Shown: positions 52,978-62,330 of the stretch, one piece after another
How positions within the stretch are numbered: position 1 is the first letter of the stretch
Layout: every line of letters begins with the position of its first letter
NCBI RefSeq assembly: GCF_012927205.1
Contig: NZ_JABBGC010000004.1
Location: 1,135,909 to 1,199,908 of the forward strand
Source of the DNA: Chitinophaga fulva
GTDB lineage: Bacteria > Bacteroidota > Bacteroidia > Chitinophagales > Chitinophagaceae
Direction of reading: 5' to 3'
DNA length: 64,000 bases
Notes under the pieces: generated by a model
Database searches by the model: none
The model's input: the letters and a program-made list of their open reading frames with translations, nothing else
What the model was told of the DNA's origin: nothing
Made by a program: the position numbers and the translations under genes

Positions 52978-55900
52978 ATGAGGAGAGTATGCCTGTTGCT
53001 ATTATTTGCCATGCATGTACACCTGGGCTATGCCCAGATCTTACAGAAAACCATCAGCCTGTCAATGGACCATCAGCCACTGTCAACGATATTGACGGAG
53101 GCCGGTAAACAGGCCGGATGTAAAATTTCTTTCCCGGCAGATGATGTCGCCGGTTGGAAAGACATGTCCATTCATTGTGCCGGTAAGCAGTTGGACGACG
53201 CGCTGGCGCAGCTGTTGCAGGACACAGACCTCGGATACAAAGCCCTGCCCAATGCAGTGGTGGTATTCAGAAAAGCAGCGTCACCGGCGGCACGTCAGCA
53301 GGAGCGTACCGTGATGCTGAAAGGTATTGTGAAAAATGAAGCGGGCAGTCCACTGCCTTATGTGACCATCGCGGTAGGCACTACCGGCGTCATGACGTCC
53401 GGCAACGGTGCTTACTTCCTCGGAAATGTGGCCACCAAGGCCACCGTACGGGTGTCTTGCGTAGGCTATGAGCCCCGTACTTTTGTAGCAGAAGACCTGG
53501 CCTCCGTATCCGAAGTAGTGCTGAAGTTCGGACGCCACAGCCTTGGCGTGGTGGAAGTCAGCACTGCTTACCAGCGCATCCGCCCGGAACAGAGCACCGG
53601 TGCTGTCGCCGCCATTGGCACTAAAGAATATGAGTCCCGTATCAGCACCGATTTTTTGTCTGGTATTCAGAACAAACTGCCGGGTGTGCTGATCAATAAA
53701 GACATGCAGTTTGAAGGGAACTCCCTGTTCCAGATCAGGGGACTGTCCACTATTTCGGCCAATAAACAACCGCTGATCGTAGTGGATGGTTACCCTACAG
53801 AACTGACACTGGATGCCATCAATCCCAATGAAATCAAATCCGTGACCGTGCTCAAAGATGCGGCTTCTGCCACTATCTACGGGGTACGCGCTTCCAACGG
53901 TGTGATCATCATAGAACGTAAACAAGCCGAAATTGGCCGGACGAAATTCGCTTTTCGTACCACCCTGGGCGTTACCGGCAAGGAGAAATACAATACCTAC
54001 CGCCTGGCCCCCAGTGATGCCACACTGAAATATCTGCGTGATTCTTATAAAGATGGTGCTAATGTCCCTTCGGACTGGACTACTTACCGTACCTCTTATA
54101 ACTTCTATCAGCCAGGCTTTGATATCCTCCTCGATAAAAAAGCTGGGTATATCACACAAGCCCAGCTGGAAGAGCGTTTTGCTGCCATGGGTGCCTATGA
54201 CAATGCGGCCGATTACAGCCGGTTGTTCCTGCGTTCCGCCATTAATCAGCAATATGATCTGAACCTCTCCGGCGGTACACAGCAGGCCACTTACTATGTG
54301 TCTGCGAATTATACGCGTAACCGCTTTTCTAAAATGAACAACAGTGACAGTAAGTTCCTGCTTTCCGGCCGGGCTAACTATAACTTCAATAAACGGCTGT
54401 CACTGGAGCTGACCACCGATTACCTGGAAACGAAAGACCTGATCGCACCGGTGCCCAACTTTATGGACGTCTATGGCTCCGAACATTTTCAGAAGGCCGA
54501 TGGCAGCCCGGCAGCTATCTTCGCTGGTTCCTATATGAATCCGGTGTTTAACGATACAATTATTAAGAAAGGGTTGTACGATAATATGAACTACCCGTTG
54601 ATTAATATGAATGAAGTCAATGATCGAAACAGGACGGTGAACAATAAAGTAATCGCCAACTTTACCTATCGTATCGGCCATGGCTTCAGTTTCAGATTCG
54701 GCGGTATCTATGAGAACTCCCGTTCAGACCTGAAACACTATGCCAGCGAGAAATCCACGGAAGCCCATCAGTATGTGAATGCCTATGCCGAACAAACCGC
54801 CAGCGGCATTCTCTTTAATATTCCAAGAGGCGGTTATATCAATCAAAAGAATATCAGCGCTGTCAGTTATACGCTGCGTGCCCAGCTGGACTACAATAAA
54901 ATCATTCACGACCAGCATTCGTTTAACGTTATTCTGGGTGCAGAAAACCGTAAGGTGGTGGCAGAAACATCTATCAGTTCTACCTTTGGTTACAATGATC
55001 AAACGTTGTTACAACAGCCGGTAGATTATAATAAAATACTCACCGGTTACTGGGTCTCCAATTTCGCGGGCCGTAATCCCACGCTGAACTTTGATCAGCT
55101 CTTTGGAAAAGCCTACCAGGACGACCGTTATGTATCCGGTTATTTCAACGGCGTGTATGCTTTCCGTGGTAAATATTCCCTTACCGGCAGCGTGCGGGTA
55201 GACCAGTCCAACCTGTTTGGCACCGACCCGCGTTTCCGTTACAAACCGCTTTGGTCCGTAGGCGCCGCCTGGAACATTGATCAGGAATCTTTCATGCAGG
55301 GGCTTACCTGGCTGGATGCGTTAAAACTCCGTGTGGCCTATGGTTTCAATGGTAATACTTCCAAAGCAAGCATTCCGCAGATAGTGGCGAGGTATTCCAC
55401 CAACCTGCGTACATCACCCACTTCCTCTTCGCTTAACCTGGCATCCATGGAAAATGCCGCCCTGCGTTGGGAACAGACTAAAAACCTGAACACCGGTCTT
55501 GATTTCAGATTTTTGGGCCGTATATACGGTAGCCTGGATTATTACCAGCGTAATAGTGTAGACCTGCTGGCAGATGCGCAGCTAGACCCCACCAAGGGCG
55601 CCAGCAGCGCTAAACTAAACGCGGCGTCTATACGTAATCAGGGCGTGGAGCTGAACCTCCATGCAGACTGGATCACCCGGAAGCGGTTCAACTGGAATAC
55701 CGGTATCGCATTGGCGCGTAACACGAATAAAGTGGAGGACCTATATGTAAACAGTAAGTTACTTTCTTATACCTATCTGGCTAATAATTATGTGGTAGGG
55801 TATCCGGCCGGAGCAGTGTTCAGCTATCGTTATGCCGGACTGGACACCAATGGGTTGCCGCTGATGTATAATGCCGCCGGAAAACTGAAATCTCCCGGTT

Positions 55901-56433
55901 ACGCCGCATTGGACGAAGGTTTCAGTGACCTGGAATACAACGGTGCAGGCATCCCTACCATCACTGCCGGTATCAGTAACCGTTTCGACATCGGCAACTT
56001 CTACGTGTACTTTATGATTGACTACTATGGTGGATTTAAGACAAGGATTCCCGCCCCTTCTATCTATTCTACCAGGCCATTGGCAGGAGCTGAAAACTAT
56101 TTCCGGGAGAAGGGGGATGAACAACGTACCGATGTGATGGGGCTTTATCCCTACTGGTTATACAATAGCTATCACTCTTATGTATACAACTATGCCAACA
56201 CGAGGGTGGTCAACGGCGCCTACCTCGTATTACGGGATATCACCCTGTCGTACAACTTTCGGAAAATGCCTGCTATAAAGCGTATGGGCTTCACCAACTT
56301 TGAAGTGAAGTTACAGGCGTCAAACATCACTACCATAGGGTTGAATAAATACAACTACAGTATAGCCACCGGCAACTATGCCAGAAGGTATCTGGTGCCA
56401 ACGTACACCATCGGTCTGTTCACCAATTTCTAA
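52978..56433 (+). CDS. SusC-family TonB-dependent transporter, second locus
   Basis: The 1151-residue protein has a signal peptide ending HLGYAQ (about 19), STN domain (about 22-97; MDHQPLSTILTEAGKQAGCK), carboxypeptidase-regulatory-like domain (about 110-195; GSPLPYVTIAVGTTG), SusC plug with LIVVDGYPTELTLDAINPNE and VLKDAASATIYGVRASNG (about 260-310), and a barrel ending TYTIGLFTNF. The STN domain supports signalling through the FecR upstream. The cargo is not known: no hydrolase gene is present in the operon, which ends with a thioredoxin-fold protein. Confidence 0.95.
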   Translation: MRRVCLLLLFAMHVHLGYAQILQKTISLSMDHQPLSTILTEAGKQAGCKISFPADDVAGWKDMSIHCAGKQLDDALAQLLQDTDLGYKALPNAVVVFRKAASPAARQQERTVMLKGIVKNEAGSPLPYVTIAVGTTGVMTSGNGAYFLGNVATKATVRVSCVGYEPRTFVAEDLASVSEVVLKFGRHSLGVVEVSTAYQRIRPEQSTGAVAAIGTKEYESRISTDFLSGIQNKLPGVLINKDMQFEGNSLFQIRGLSTISANKQPLIVVDGYPTELTLDAINPNEIKSVTVLKDAASATIYGVRASNGVIIIERKQAEIGRTKFAFRTTLGVTGKEKYNTYRLAPSDATLKYLRDSYKDGANVPSDWTTYRTSYNFYQPGFDILLDKKAGYITQAQLEERFAAMGAYDNAADYSRLFLRSAINQQYDLNLSGGTQQATYYVSANYTRNRFSKMNNSDSKFLLSGRANYNFNKRLSLELTTDYLETKDLIAPVPNFMDVYGSEHFQKADGSPAAIFAGSYMNPVFNDTIIKKGLYDNMNYPLINMNEVNDRNRTVNNKVIANFTYRIGHGFSFRFGGIYENSRSDLKHYASEKSTEAHQYVNAYAEQTASGILFNIPRGGYINQKNISAVSYTLRAQLDYNKIIHDQHSFNVILGAENRKVVAETSISSTFGYNDQTLLQQPVDYNKILTGYWVSNFAGRNPTLNFDQLFGKAYQDDRYVSGYFNGVYAFRGKYSLTGSVRVDQSNLFGTDPRFRYKPLWSVGAAWNIDQESFMQGLTWLDALKLRVAYGFNGNTSKASIPQIVARYSTNLRTSPTSSSLNLASMENAALRWEQTKNLNTGLDFRFLGRIYGSLDYYQRNSVDLLADAQLDPTKGASSAKLNAASIRNQGVELNLHADWITRKRFNWNTGIALARNTNKVEDLYVNSKLLSYTYLANNYVVGYPAGAVFSYRYAGLDTNGLPLMYNAAGKLKSPGYAALDEGFSDLEYNGAGIPTITAGISNRFDIGNFYVYFMIDYYGGFKTRIPAPSIYSTRPLAGAENYFREKGDEQRTDVMGLYPYWLYNSYHSYVYNYANTRVVNGAYLVLRDITLSYNFRKMPAIKRMGFTNFEVKLQASNITTIGLNKYNYSIATGNYARRYLVPTYTIGLFTNF

Positions 56434-56450
56434 TGTATCAACAGTAACAT

Positions 56451-57812
56451 ATGTACAACAAATGGAAGATATACGGATTGGTAGCCCTGCTTACGGCCAC
56501 CACTTCCTGCAAAAAATACCTGGATGTAGAGCCTGTAGGCAAGACCATCCTGACCAATGTGAGCGACTATGACCTGTTCCTGAACAGTCAGGACCTGACC
56601 TCCAGCGGGGCACGGGAGTTGAACCTGCTGGCCGATGACGTGGATGTGACCACCATACCCGCCACGCCGGACAGACCGGAGGACCTGGTTTACCTGTGGG
56701 CCAACCAGTATAGCACCGATACCAAAGTACCGCCTGCTTTCTGGGGAAAACACTATGGTAACATCTACCGTTATAATGCCGTACTGGTGGGTATAGACAA
56801 GGCCGGTAACGGAACAGAAAAGGATAAACGCCGCATCCGCGCAGAAGCTTTGCTGGGAAGGGCTTTTGAGTACCTCTATCTTGTGAATCTCTACGCCAAA
56901 CCATATAATGCCGCTACAGCAGCCAAAGATCCGGCAGTGCCTTTTATGACGTCTGTGGATATCTCCGCTGAAACGCCCCGGCGTAGTACCGTAGCGGAAA
57001 TTTATGATCGTATCATCAGTGATATCAACGCTGCGATTCCCGATTTGCCGGCGGACAACGCCACTAACCGTTTCCGGGGCGCCGTGACAGCAGCGAATAG
57101 TGTGCTGGCACGGGTGTATCTTTATACCGGCCGTTACGAAGAAGCGACGAAATATGCCCGGTTGTCATTGGGTGACAATCCACCTGCCATACTGGATTAC
57201 AACACCATTGCCAATAAATCGGCGATCCCTAATATGGCTATCAGGCCGTTTGATCTCTATGCACGTTATTCTACCAATGCATCTATGAAAGAATATCCTA
57301 CTATTGCTTTCCTGAAGATGTTTGATGTAAGCGACCTGCGTTTGAAGTTGTTTTATGAGAACACTGGTGATTACAGCTATCCCAAAAGGGGCGTGGTGGC
57401 CTTTAATCCCAGTGGTGCGGTCACCAATTTCGGTACTTCTGTAGAAGAAATGAAGCTGATCATCGCCGAAGCGGCCGCCCGTGGCGGCAGATTACCGGAA
57501 GCGCTGGCGCAGGTGAATGATATCCGTAAATGTCGCATCAAAAAAGAGGTGTACCAACCGTTGTCTTCCGCCGATGCAGATGAAGTGATGGGCTTCGTGA
57601 TGCGCGAGCGCCGGCTGGAACTGGCTTATAAAGGTCTCCGCTGGATAGATATGCGCCGCCTCGATGCAGAAAACAAGATGACTGTAGTGTACCGTTATGA
57701 TGCCAACAACAAGACCATTGCAACGTTGGCTCCCCATGGCGCCCGTTATACTTTGCAGATACCTTTAGCCGTTTTACAGTTCAACCCGGATATGCCCCGG
57801 AATGATGACTAA
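56451..57812 (+). CDS. SusD/RagB-family lipoprotein, second locus
   Basis: The 453-residue protein has a lipoprotein signal (LVALLTATTSCKKYLDVEPV; Cys20). The SusD fold is supported by YRYNAVLVGID and ALLGRAFEYLYLVNLYAKPY, by FVMRERRLELAYKGLRWIDM near 380 and by the tail LQIPLAVLQFNPDMPRND. It starts 17 bp after susC, so it is the lipoprotein lid of that channel. Sequence is clearly different from the first locus's SusD, so a different ligand is likely. Confidence 0.92.
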   Translation: MYNKWKIYGLVALLTATTSCKKYLDVEPVGKTILTNVSDYDLFLNSQDLTSSGARELNLLADDVDVTTIPATPDRPEDLVYLWANQYSTDTKVPPAFWGKHYGNIYRYNAVLVGIDKAGNGTEKDKRRIRAEALLGRAFEYLYLVNLYAKPYNAATAAKDPAVPFMTSVDISAETPRRSTVAEIYDRIISDINAAIPDLPADNATNRFRGAVTAANSVLARVYLYTGRYEEATKYARLSLGDNPPAILDYNTIANKSAIPNMAIRPFDLYARYSTNASMKEYPTIAFLKMFDVSDLRLKLFYENTGDYSYPKRGVVAFNPSGAVTNFGTSVEEMKLIIAEAAARGGRLPEALAQVNDIRKCRIKKEVYQPLSSADADEVMGFVMRERRLELAYKGLRWIDMRRLDAENKMTVVYRYDANNKTIATLAPHGARYTLQIPLAVLQFNPDMPRNDD

Positions 57813-57822
57813 AAAATAAATC

Positions 57823-59010
57823 ATGGCAAAAAAAATCATCTTCGGTGCGGCGTTGGTAAGCGCCATCTCCGTTCAGGCGCAAACGTTCACCCTCAAAGGA
57901 ACGCTCGCTAAAAACACCCTGGCTGTTAATTCGTATATCTACCTGCGTTATGAACAGCAGGGAAAGACGATACTGGACAGCTGCCGTTTGCAGCAACAGG
58001 CGTATCATTTTCAGGGAAAAGTGGATTATCCGAAAGAAGCCACGCTGTTCCTGAAAGTAAGCGACAAAGATGCCCGATACTACCGGCAAACGCGCCTGCT
58101 GAAGCCTTATGAGCGCAACTTCTATCTCGATGCTGCCAACATGACCGCGAAGGCTGATGGTGAGCTGCGGGAAACGAATATCACCGGTGGCGCTGCCGAG
58201 GCCGACCGGCAGGCCATAGAAGCTGAATTGACCGCTATTTACCAGCGGGGAGAAAAGGCATATGGCGCAAAACGGGACGCAGCGTATAAGAAAAAGGACA
58301 GTGTAGCCATCGCGGAGGTGACAAGGGCCTCCTATCAGAACGATGCCGAGCGGGAAGCCGCCAAGCTGCGGTTTATGCAGGAGCATCCGCATACCGGCAT
58401 TATGCTGAAGCTGCTGAATGAATATACCCGGACTAAAATAGATCCGGTGGTGATTGGACCGCTATACGAAGGGATGTTGCCGGCGTTAAAAGCATCTCCC
58501 GAAGGCACAGCTTATGGGCAGCGGTTAGCCAAAGCCAGGGAAACCGCTCCTGGTATGCCAGCGCCTCCGGTAGCACTCAAAGACCGTCAGGGCAACCTGG
58601 TCACCCTGGCTTCGCTCAAAGGCAAAGTGGTACTGCTCGATTTCTGGGGCAGCTGGTGTTATCCCTGCCGCATGAGCCATCCGCACCTGCGCGAAGCGTA
58701 TGCCCGCTACAAAGATGCGGGGTTTGAAATCCTGGGCGTGTCCAACGAGCGGGGAGACTCCACCAAATGGAAAGATAACTGGACCAAAGCCCTGGATGCT
58801 GACCAGATGACCTGGCTCAATGTCCTGAACACTGCCGGCAGTACCGATAGAGATAAAGGGGTGCTGGGAGATTTTGATGTGAAAGCTTTCCCCACCAAAA
58901 TACTGATAGACCGTGAAGGGAAGATCGTAGTGAAACTGGTAGGCAACAGCGAAAGCAGCCGGGAAGCACTCGATGCCGGGTTGGAGCGCCTGTTGGGCAA
59001 AGGTCATTAA
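57823..59010 (+). CDS. TlpA-like thioredoxin-fold protein with DUF4369-like N-terminus
   Basis: The 395-residue protein has a signal peptide ending SVQAQ (about 20), an N-terminal DUF4369-like beta domain (about 22-115; FTLKGTLAKN, IYLRYEQQGKTILDSC), a helical linker (about 130-235) and a thioredoxin domain (about 245-392) with the redox pair Cys279-Tyr-Pro-Cys282 in FWGSWCYPCRMSHPH and the cis-Pro region AFPTKILID. It acts in the periplasm as a reductase of disulfides or a peroxidase-like partner. It is 10 bp after susD and ends the operon, which suggests that the imported cargo or the transporter needs thiol exchange. Confidence 0.9.
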   Translation: MAKKIIFGAALVSAISVQAQTFTLKGTLAKNTLAVNSYIYLRYEQQGKTILDSCRLQQQAYHFQGKVDYPKEATLFLKVSDKDARYYRQTRLLKPYERNFYLDAANMTAKADGELRETNITGGAAEADRQAIEAELTAIYQRGEKAYGAKRDAAYKKKDSVAIAEVTRASYQNDAEREAAKLRFMQEHPHTGIMLKLLNEYTRTKIDPVVIGPLYEGMLPALKASPEGTAYGQRLAKARETAPGMPAPPVALKDRQGNLVTLASLKGKVVLLDFWGSWCYPCRMSHPHLREAYARYKDAGFEILGVSNERGDSTKWKDNWTKALDADQMTWLNVLNTAGSTDRDKGVLGDFDVKAFPTKILIDREGKIVVKLVGNSESSREALDAGLERLLGKGH

Positions 59011-59017
59011 TATTGTT

Positions 59018-59056
59018 TTAGGCGGCTGTAGTATCACAGCCGCCTAAATTTTTATT
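59018..59056 (+). terminator. Terminator of the second SusCD operon
   Basis: TTAGGCGGCTGT (59018-59029) pairs perfectly with ACAGCCGCCTAA (59036-59047) around a 6-nt loop, followed by ATTTTTATTTT. Confidence 0.9.
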
Positions 59057-59066
59057 TTATAAAAGA

Positions 59067-59074
59067 TATTTTTG
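59067..59074 (+). promoter_or_regulatory. -7 element before the polytopic histidine-rich protein
   Basis: TATTTTTG is a perfect TAnnTTTG match about 40 bp before ATG 59114. No TTTG was found 19 bp upstream, where the terminator arm lies. Confidence 0.45.
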
Positions 59075-59113
59075 TCTTTATTGTAAATTGCCCCGGTAAA
59101 AAACAGCTGGCAT

Positions 59114-60349
59114 ATGAAGCGTGCAAATACCGGAGCGATGGAGCGGAAATGGATCACGATCGCCCTGATCAATCTGATGATCGTGGCATTACTGGGATTA
59201 CTATTGCGGACAAACGTCCTGTTCCCGTTGCCGGGAATCAATTTCGGCAATTGGTTGTTTGCACATACACATTTCGCCTTCGGCGGATGGATAACGCTTT
59301 GTTTATTTACCCTGTTGACCTACCGGTTGTTACCGCCCGGCTACAGCAGCAAACGGATATATCCCTGTTTACTGGCCGGTGTATTGATCAGTTCTGTGGG
59401 TATGTTGATAAGTTTCCCTTTTCAGGGGTACGCGCTTTTCTCCATTATTTTTTCCACGTTGTTTATTGTCTGCACCTGGGTGTTTGAATGGATCTTTGTC
59501 CGTGATCTGTTGAAAGCCGGTGTGGAGCGGTCTGTCACCCTGCTGGCTACTGGTTCCATGGTATCGCTGGCATTATCGGCCGTAGGTCCTTTTTACCTGG
59601 CCTACATGATGGCCAATCATCAGAAGGACACTGTCCTGTATCACGATGCCGTATATACGTACCTGCACCTGCAATACAATGGATTTTTCACATTGGGGGT
59701 ATTTGCCCTTTTCTGTCACCATCTGGGGCCGGCAGCGGCGGAGAAAGTCCGTTATCGTTTTGCGGTGGTGTTGTGTGCCGCGGTCCTGCCAACCATGTTT
59801 CTCTCTTATCTCTGGCATCAGCCGCCGGTAGGTATCCGGGTAGCGGCCGGTGTAGGTAGCGCGCTGCTGTTGCTCGTACTGGCGCGCTTCGCGGAGATGG
59901 CCCGTTCTGTAAAAGCGGAGCTGTATGGCGTGAATCCCCTTGCCCGCCGTATTGGCGCATTGGCGCTGATAGCCTTTGCACTGAAAACAATCGCCCAGCT
60001 GCTGACTATTTTCCCGGCCATCGGCGATGCTGTTTGCACTAACCGCCCTGTGATTATCATGTACCTGCATCTGGTGATGCTCGGTTTTGTGACGCTGTAT
60101 ATTTTTGCCCAACTGCTGTATGCCGGTTATTTTACCACCGTGAAGGTGCTGGCCGGATTGGGTATGATCGTGTTTGTCATTGCATTGGTTTTCAATGAGG
60201 TACTGTTGTTGATGCAGGGACTGCCGGGTGTTTTTAAAGTGCCATTGGAAGTATATCCGTGGGGGTTATGGCTGGCGGCTATCGGCTTGGTAGCTGGAAC
60301 GGGCATGGTGGCGTTGGCGGCAGTGAGGTATTTCGTTAAAAGAGGGTGA
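59114..60349 (+). CDS. Polytopic membrane protein with heme-oxidase-like histidines
   Basis: The 411-residue protein has about 11-12 hydrophobic helices. Histidines sit in helices at the motifs FAHTHFAFGGW (near 54), TYLHLQYNGFF (near 185), FCHHLGP (near 202), SYLWHQPP and MYLHLVMLGF (near 318). The first recalls the heme ligand motif of heme-copper oxidases and of NnrS-like proteins, so heme or copper binding is possible. It is not a canonical subunit I: the usual Cu-site histidine set is not clear. Family not recognised with certainty. The gene has its own promoter after a strong terminator. Confidence 0.65.
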   Translation: MKRANTGAMERKWITIALINLMIVALLGLLLRTNVLFPLPGINFGNWLFAHTHFAFGGWITLCLFTLLTYRLLPPGYSSKRIYPCLLAGVLISSVGMLISFPFQGYALFSIIFSTLFIVCTWVFEWIFVRDLLKAGVERSVTLLATGSMVSLALSAVGPFYLAYMMANHQKDTVLYHDAVYTYLHLQYNGFFTLGVFALFCHHLGPAAAEKVRYRFAVVLCAAVLPTMFLSYLWHQPPVGIRVAAGVGSALLLLVLARFAEMARSVKAELYGVNPLARRIGALALIAFALKTIAQLLTIFPAIGDAVCTNRPVIIMYLHLVMLGFVTLYIFAQLLYAGYFTTVKVLAGLGMIVFVIALVFNEVLLLMQGLPGVFKVPLEVYPWGLWLAAIGLVAGTGMVALAAVRYFVKRG

Positions 60350-60412
60350 AATGCCAGATGGTATATTTTTAGTATTATTGGTGTGTGCTTCCCGCTGAAG
60401 CTATAGATACCT

Positions 60413-61006
60413 ATGAACAGATTTATGATGTTGGCCTTTGGCTGTATGTTGACTATTTCATGCTCTTATTTGACCAGAAAAGAGAAAAATGAAAATAGCT
60501 CCCAGACTCCCAAGACAGATTGCCAGAAGAATAAATTGGTATATGCTGCTTATGAGAGTAAGCTCAATCAATTATACTGGCCGGTTAGCGACTCATTTAG
60601 TGTTTGTTATGTTCGGGAGACCATTAATGATATCAGTATAGGATTATATTTTAATACTGATATACACGCATTCGACACTAAGGTTAACCCGAATTTAAAC
60701 AGTAACCAGTTGCTTCAGGTTGAAAAGGACTCCGGTATTATCATTTTGAATAATACCGTCACCAGGTTGGAGGGAGACAAAGTGATGTTTCAAAGATTGT
60801 ATCCGATAGCCTTGTTTTTGGCTGATTCGGTGAAATCGTCCAGGTTATTTGTTCATATGGAATATGTCTCAGATATCAGGGAGCGATATGATTACAACCT
60901 GTTGCTTAAACTGGACAGTTCAAAGAAAATAACAGCGCAGAAGATGGTCTATACAAAGGGGAAAATTAATCTTCAGAGGGCGTTGGACTCATTGAGTAAT
61001 TGGTAA
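60413..61006 (+). CDS. Unrecognised lipoprotein in AT-rich island
   Basis: The 197-residue product has a lipoprotein signal (AFGCMLTISCSYL, Cys17 likely) and no recognised domain. The remainder is charged and beta-rich (ISIGLYFNTDIHAFDTK, GIIILNNTV, LLLKLDSSKKITAQKMVY). Base composition in this stretch is visibly richer in A and T than in the genes to the left, which suggests transfer. It is the first of five small same-strand genes and may be their export partner. Confidence 0.65.
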   Translation: MNRFMMLAFGCMLTISCSYLTRKEKNENSSQTPKTDCQKNKLVYAAYESKLNQLYWPVSDSFSVCYVRETINDISIGLYFNTDIHAFDTKVNPNLNSNQLLQVEKDSGIIILNNTVTRLEGDKVMFQRLYPIALFLADSVKSSRLFVHMEYVSDIRERYDYNLLLKLDSSKKITAQKMVYTKGKINLQRALDSLSNW

Positions 61007-61045
61007 GGTTGATCCCGTAGTAAGTCGCTAAAATTCCGGTTCTGT

Positions 61046-61321
61046 ATGAAAAAAATCCCTTACCTGGTGTTATTATGTGCCATCGTAGACCTGGTTATGC
61101 TGAATAACAGCATCCGTCATAACATTGACGTATTTGCTCCCGGCATTTTTGTTCTTTTGGTGGTGTTACTGACGATATATACTTTCGGCATTACATTTTT
61201 GATAAACAGGTATAACCTGATGGACCGTATACCTGTGCTGTCCTACTTACTGTTGGCCCCTGGTGTGCTCTATTTAGTGGCTCATGTATTGATATTGGTA
61301 TTAAATATTGTTAAATTATGA
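61046..61321 (+). CDS. Small three-helix membrane protein in AT-rich island
   Basis: The 91-residue protein has three hydrophobic segments (about 4-22, 30-52, 66-90: YLVLLCAIVDLVML, FAPGIFVLLVVLLTIYTFGI, LSYLLLAPGVLYLVAHVLIL). Family not recognised. Its last base overlaps the next start (ATGA), so the following protein is translated with it. Small membrane proteins in such rows are sometimes immunity proteins, which is speculation here. Confidence 0.6.
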   Translation: MKKIPYLVLLCAIVDLVMLNNSIRHNIDVFAPGIFVLLVVLLTIYTFGITFLINRYNLMDRIPVLSYLLLAPGVLYLVAHVLILVLNIVKL

Positions 61322-61665
61322 CGGACGAAGAAAGGTTCATGCATCTGAGGAGTTTATTGCTTCCCGCATATGCGGAGCTGGAGAAAGAACTATCTAAGGA
61401 TGATCCACCCATTGAAGACTATCATTTTTTTGAATCAGAAAGAGAACGTTTCCTGTTCGTATTTAAGCGAAGGCAAAGGAATAAAGATCTGAATAGGGAA
61501 GTGGCAGCGGCATTAGCGAACGTCATTACATCCTTTGAATCAACAACAGATGAAATGATATGTACAAATTCGGTAACAAAAGGGGAGCTTTATTTTTTAG
61601 CGTATACAGATGTCAGTATGACTGTGTTGTTTGGCGCACTGGTTTTTCGACCTGAAGTAGAATAA
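61318..61665 (+). CDS. Small soluble protein coupled to the preceding membrane protein
   Basis: The 115-residue product is soluble with a helical N-terminal half (MTDEERFMHLRSLLLPAYAE, DLNREVAAALANVITSF) and a beta-rich C-terminal end (KGELYFLAYTDVSMTVLFGA). Family not recognised. The ATGA overlap with the preceding gene indicates translational coupling, so it probably acts together with that membrane protein. Confidence 0.6.
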   Translation: MTDEERFMHLRSLLLPAYAELEKELSKDDPPIEDYHFFESERERFLFVFKRRQRNKDLNREVAAALANVITSFESTTDEMICTNSVTKGELYFLAYTDVSMTVLFGALVFRPEVE

Positions 61666-61677
61666 CAACAAAACAAT

Positions 61678-62034
61678 ATGAGCCTTAGCAAATTAATCCC
61701 TCTATATTTATTACTGTCCTTTTTATGGGGAGTCTGGTTTTTTAATGATTGGGTGGTGGCAAAACCGAGAGAACTCATACTGTTGCTACCGGTTGGAGGA
61801 CTTTTGTATACTGTTTTCCTGGGCCTGCTGGTTTTTATTTTTTCAAAACTCACAGACAGCTACAACAAGCGGTTATTGATAGTCCCGGGTGTAGTTTGTC
61901 TGGTGCTTTTTCTGTTTTGTGACTGGCGTACCATGATCTTTATGGCAGGCCTTAGTGTGGTGAGTTTGATCACTATAGGCTGCCGGGTGTTTTGGAATAA
62001 TTCTTTTAAGAAGCCTGATGTAATAGATAGATAG
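61678..62034 (+). CDS. Small four-helix membrane protein in AT-rich island
   Basis: The 118-residue protein has about four hydrophobic helices (LIPLYLLLSFLWGVWFF, LILLLPVGGLLYTVFLGLLV, LLIVPGVVCLVLFLFC, MIFMAGLSVVSLITIGC). It starts 12 bp after the preceding stop. Family not recognised. It shares overall shape, not obvious sequence, with the 91-residue protein two genes earlier. Confidence 0.6.
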   Translation: MSLSKLIPLYLLLSFLWGVWFFNDWVVAKPRELILLLPVGGLLYTVFLGLLVFIFSKLTDSYNKRLLIVPGVVCLVLFLFCDWRTMIFMAGLSVVSLITIGCRVFWNNSFKKPDVIDR

Positions 62035-62049
62035 CAATTTGAATATTTT

Positions 62050-62292
62050 ATGGTGAATTACCTTTTAAGCGGAATAAATAACTCCACCCTGATGGTGGTG
62101 TTCGGTGTTATCCTTCTGCTGGTGCTGTTGTTGTTTATACCGGTATGGTGGATTTCGAGGAGGTATTGGAGAAATAAAAACAGGGCTGTCAGGATAGGGC
62201 TTTCCGTATTGCTTTTCTTTTTGAGTATCCTTGTTGTTTATACCGTATTACACTTTACATATATAATCCGACAACGGGGCCTGTTAGAATAA
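62050..62292 (+). CDS. Small two-helix membrane protein at end of AT-rich island
   Basis: The 80-residue protein has two hydrophobic segments (about 12-34 and 50-70: LMVVFGVILLLVLLLFIPVW and LSVLLFFLSILVVYTVLHF). It is the last of the five small genes and stands 15 bp after the preceding one. Family not recognised. It converges with the Fic-fold gene; no clear terminator is seen in the 38-bp gap. Confidence 0.55.
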   Translation: MVNYLLSGINNSTLMVVFGVILLLVLLLFIPVWWISRRYWRNKNRAVRIGLSVLLFFLSILVVYTVLHFTYIIRQRGLLE

Positions 62293-62330
62293 AGAGAGTT
62301 GGTAAAAAAGTATTATATAGGCATAATTTA

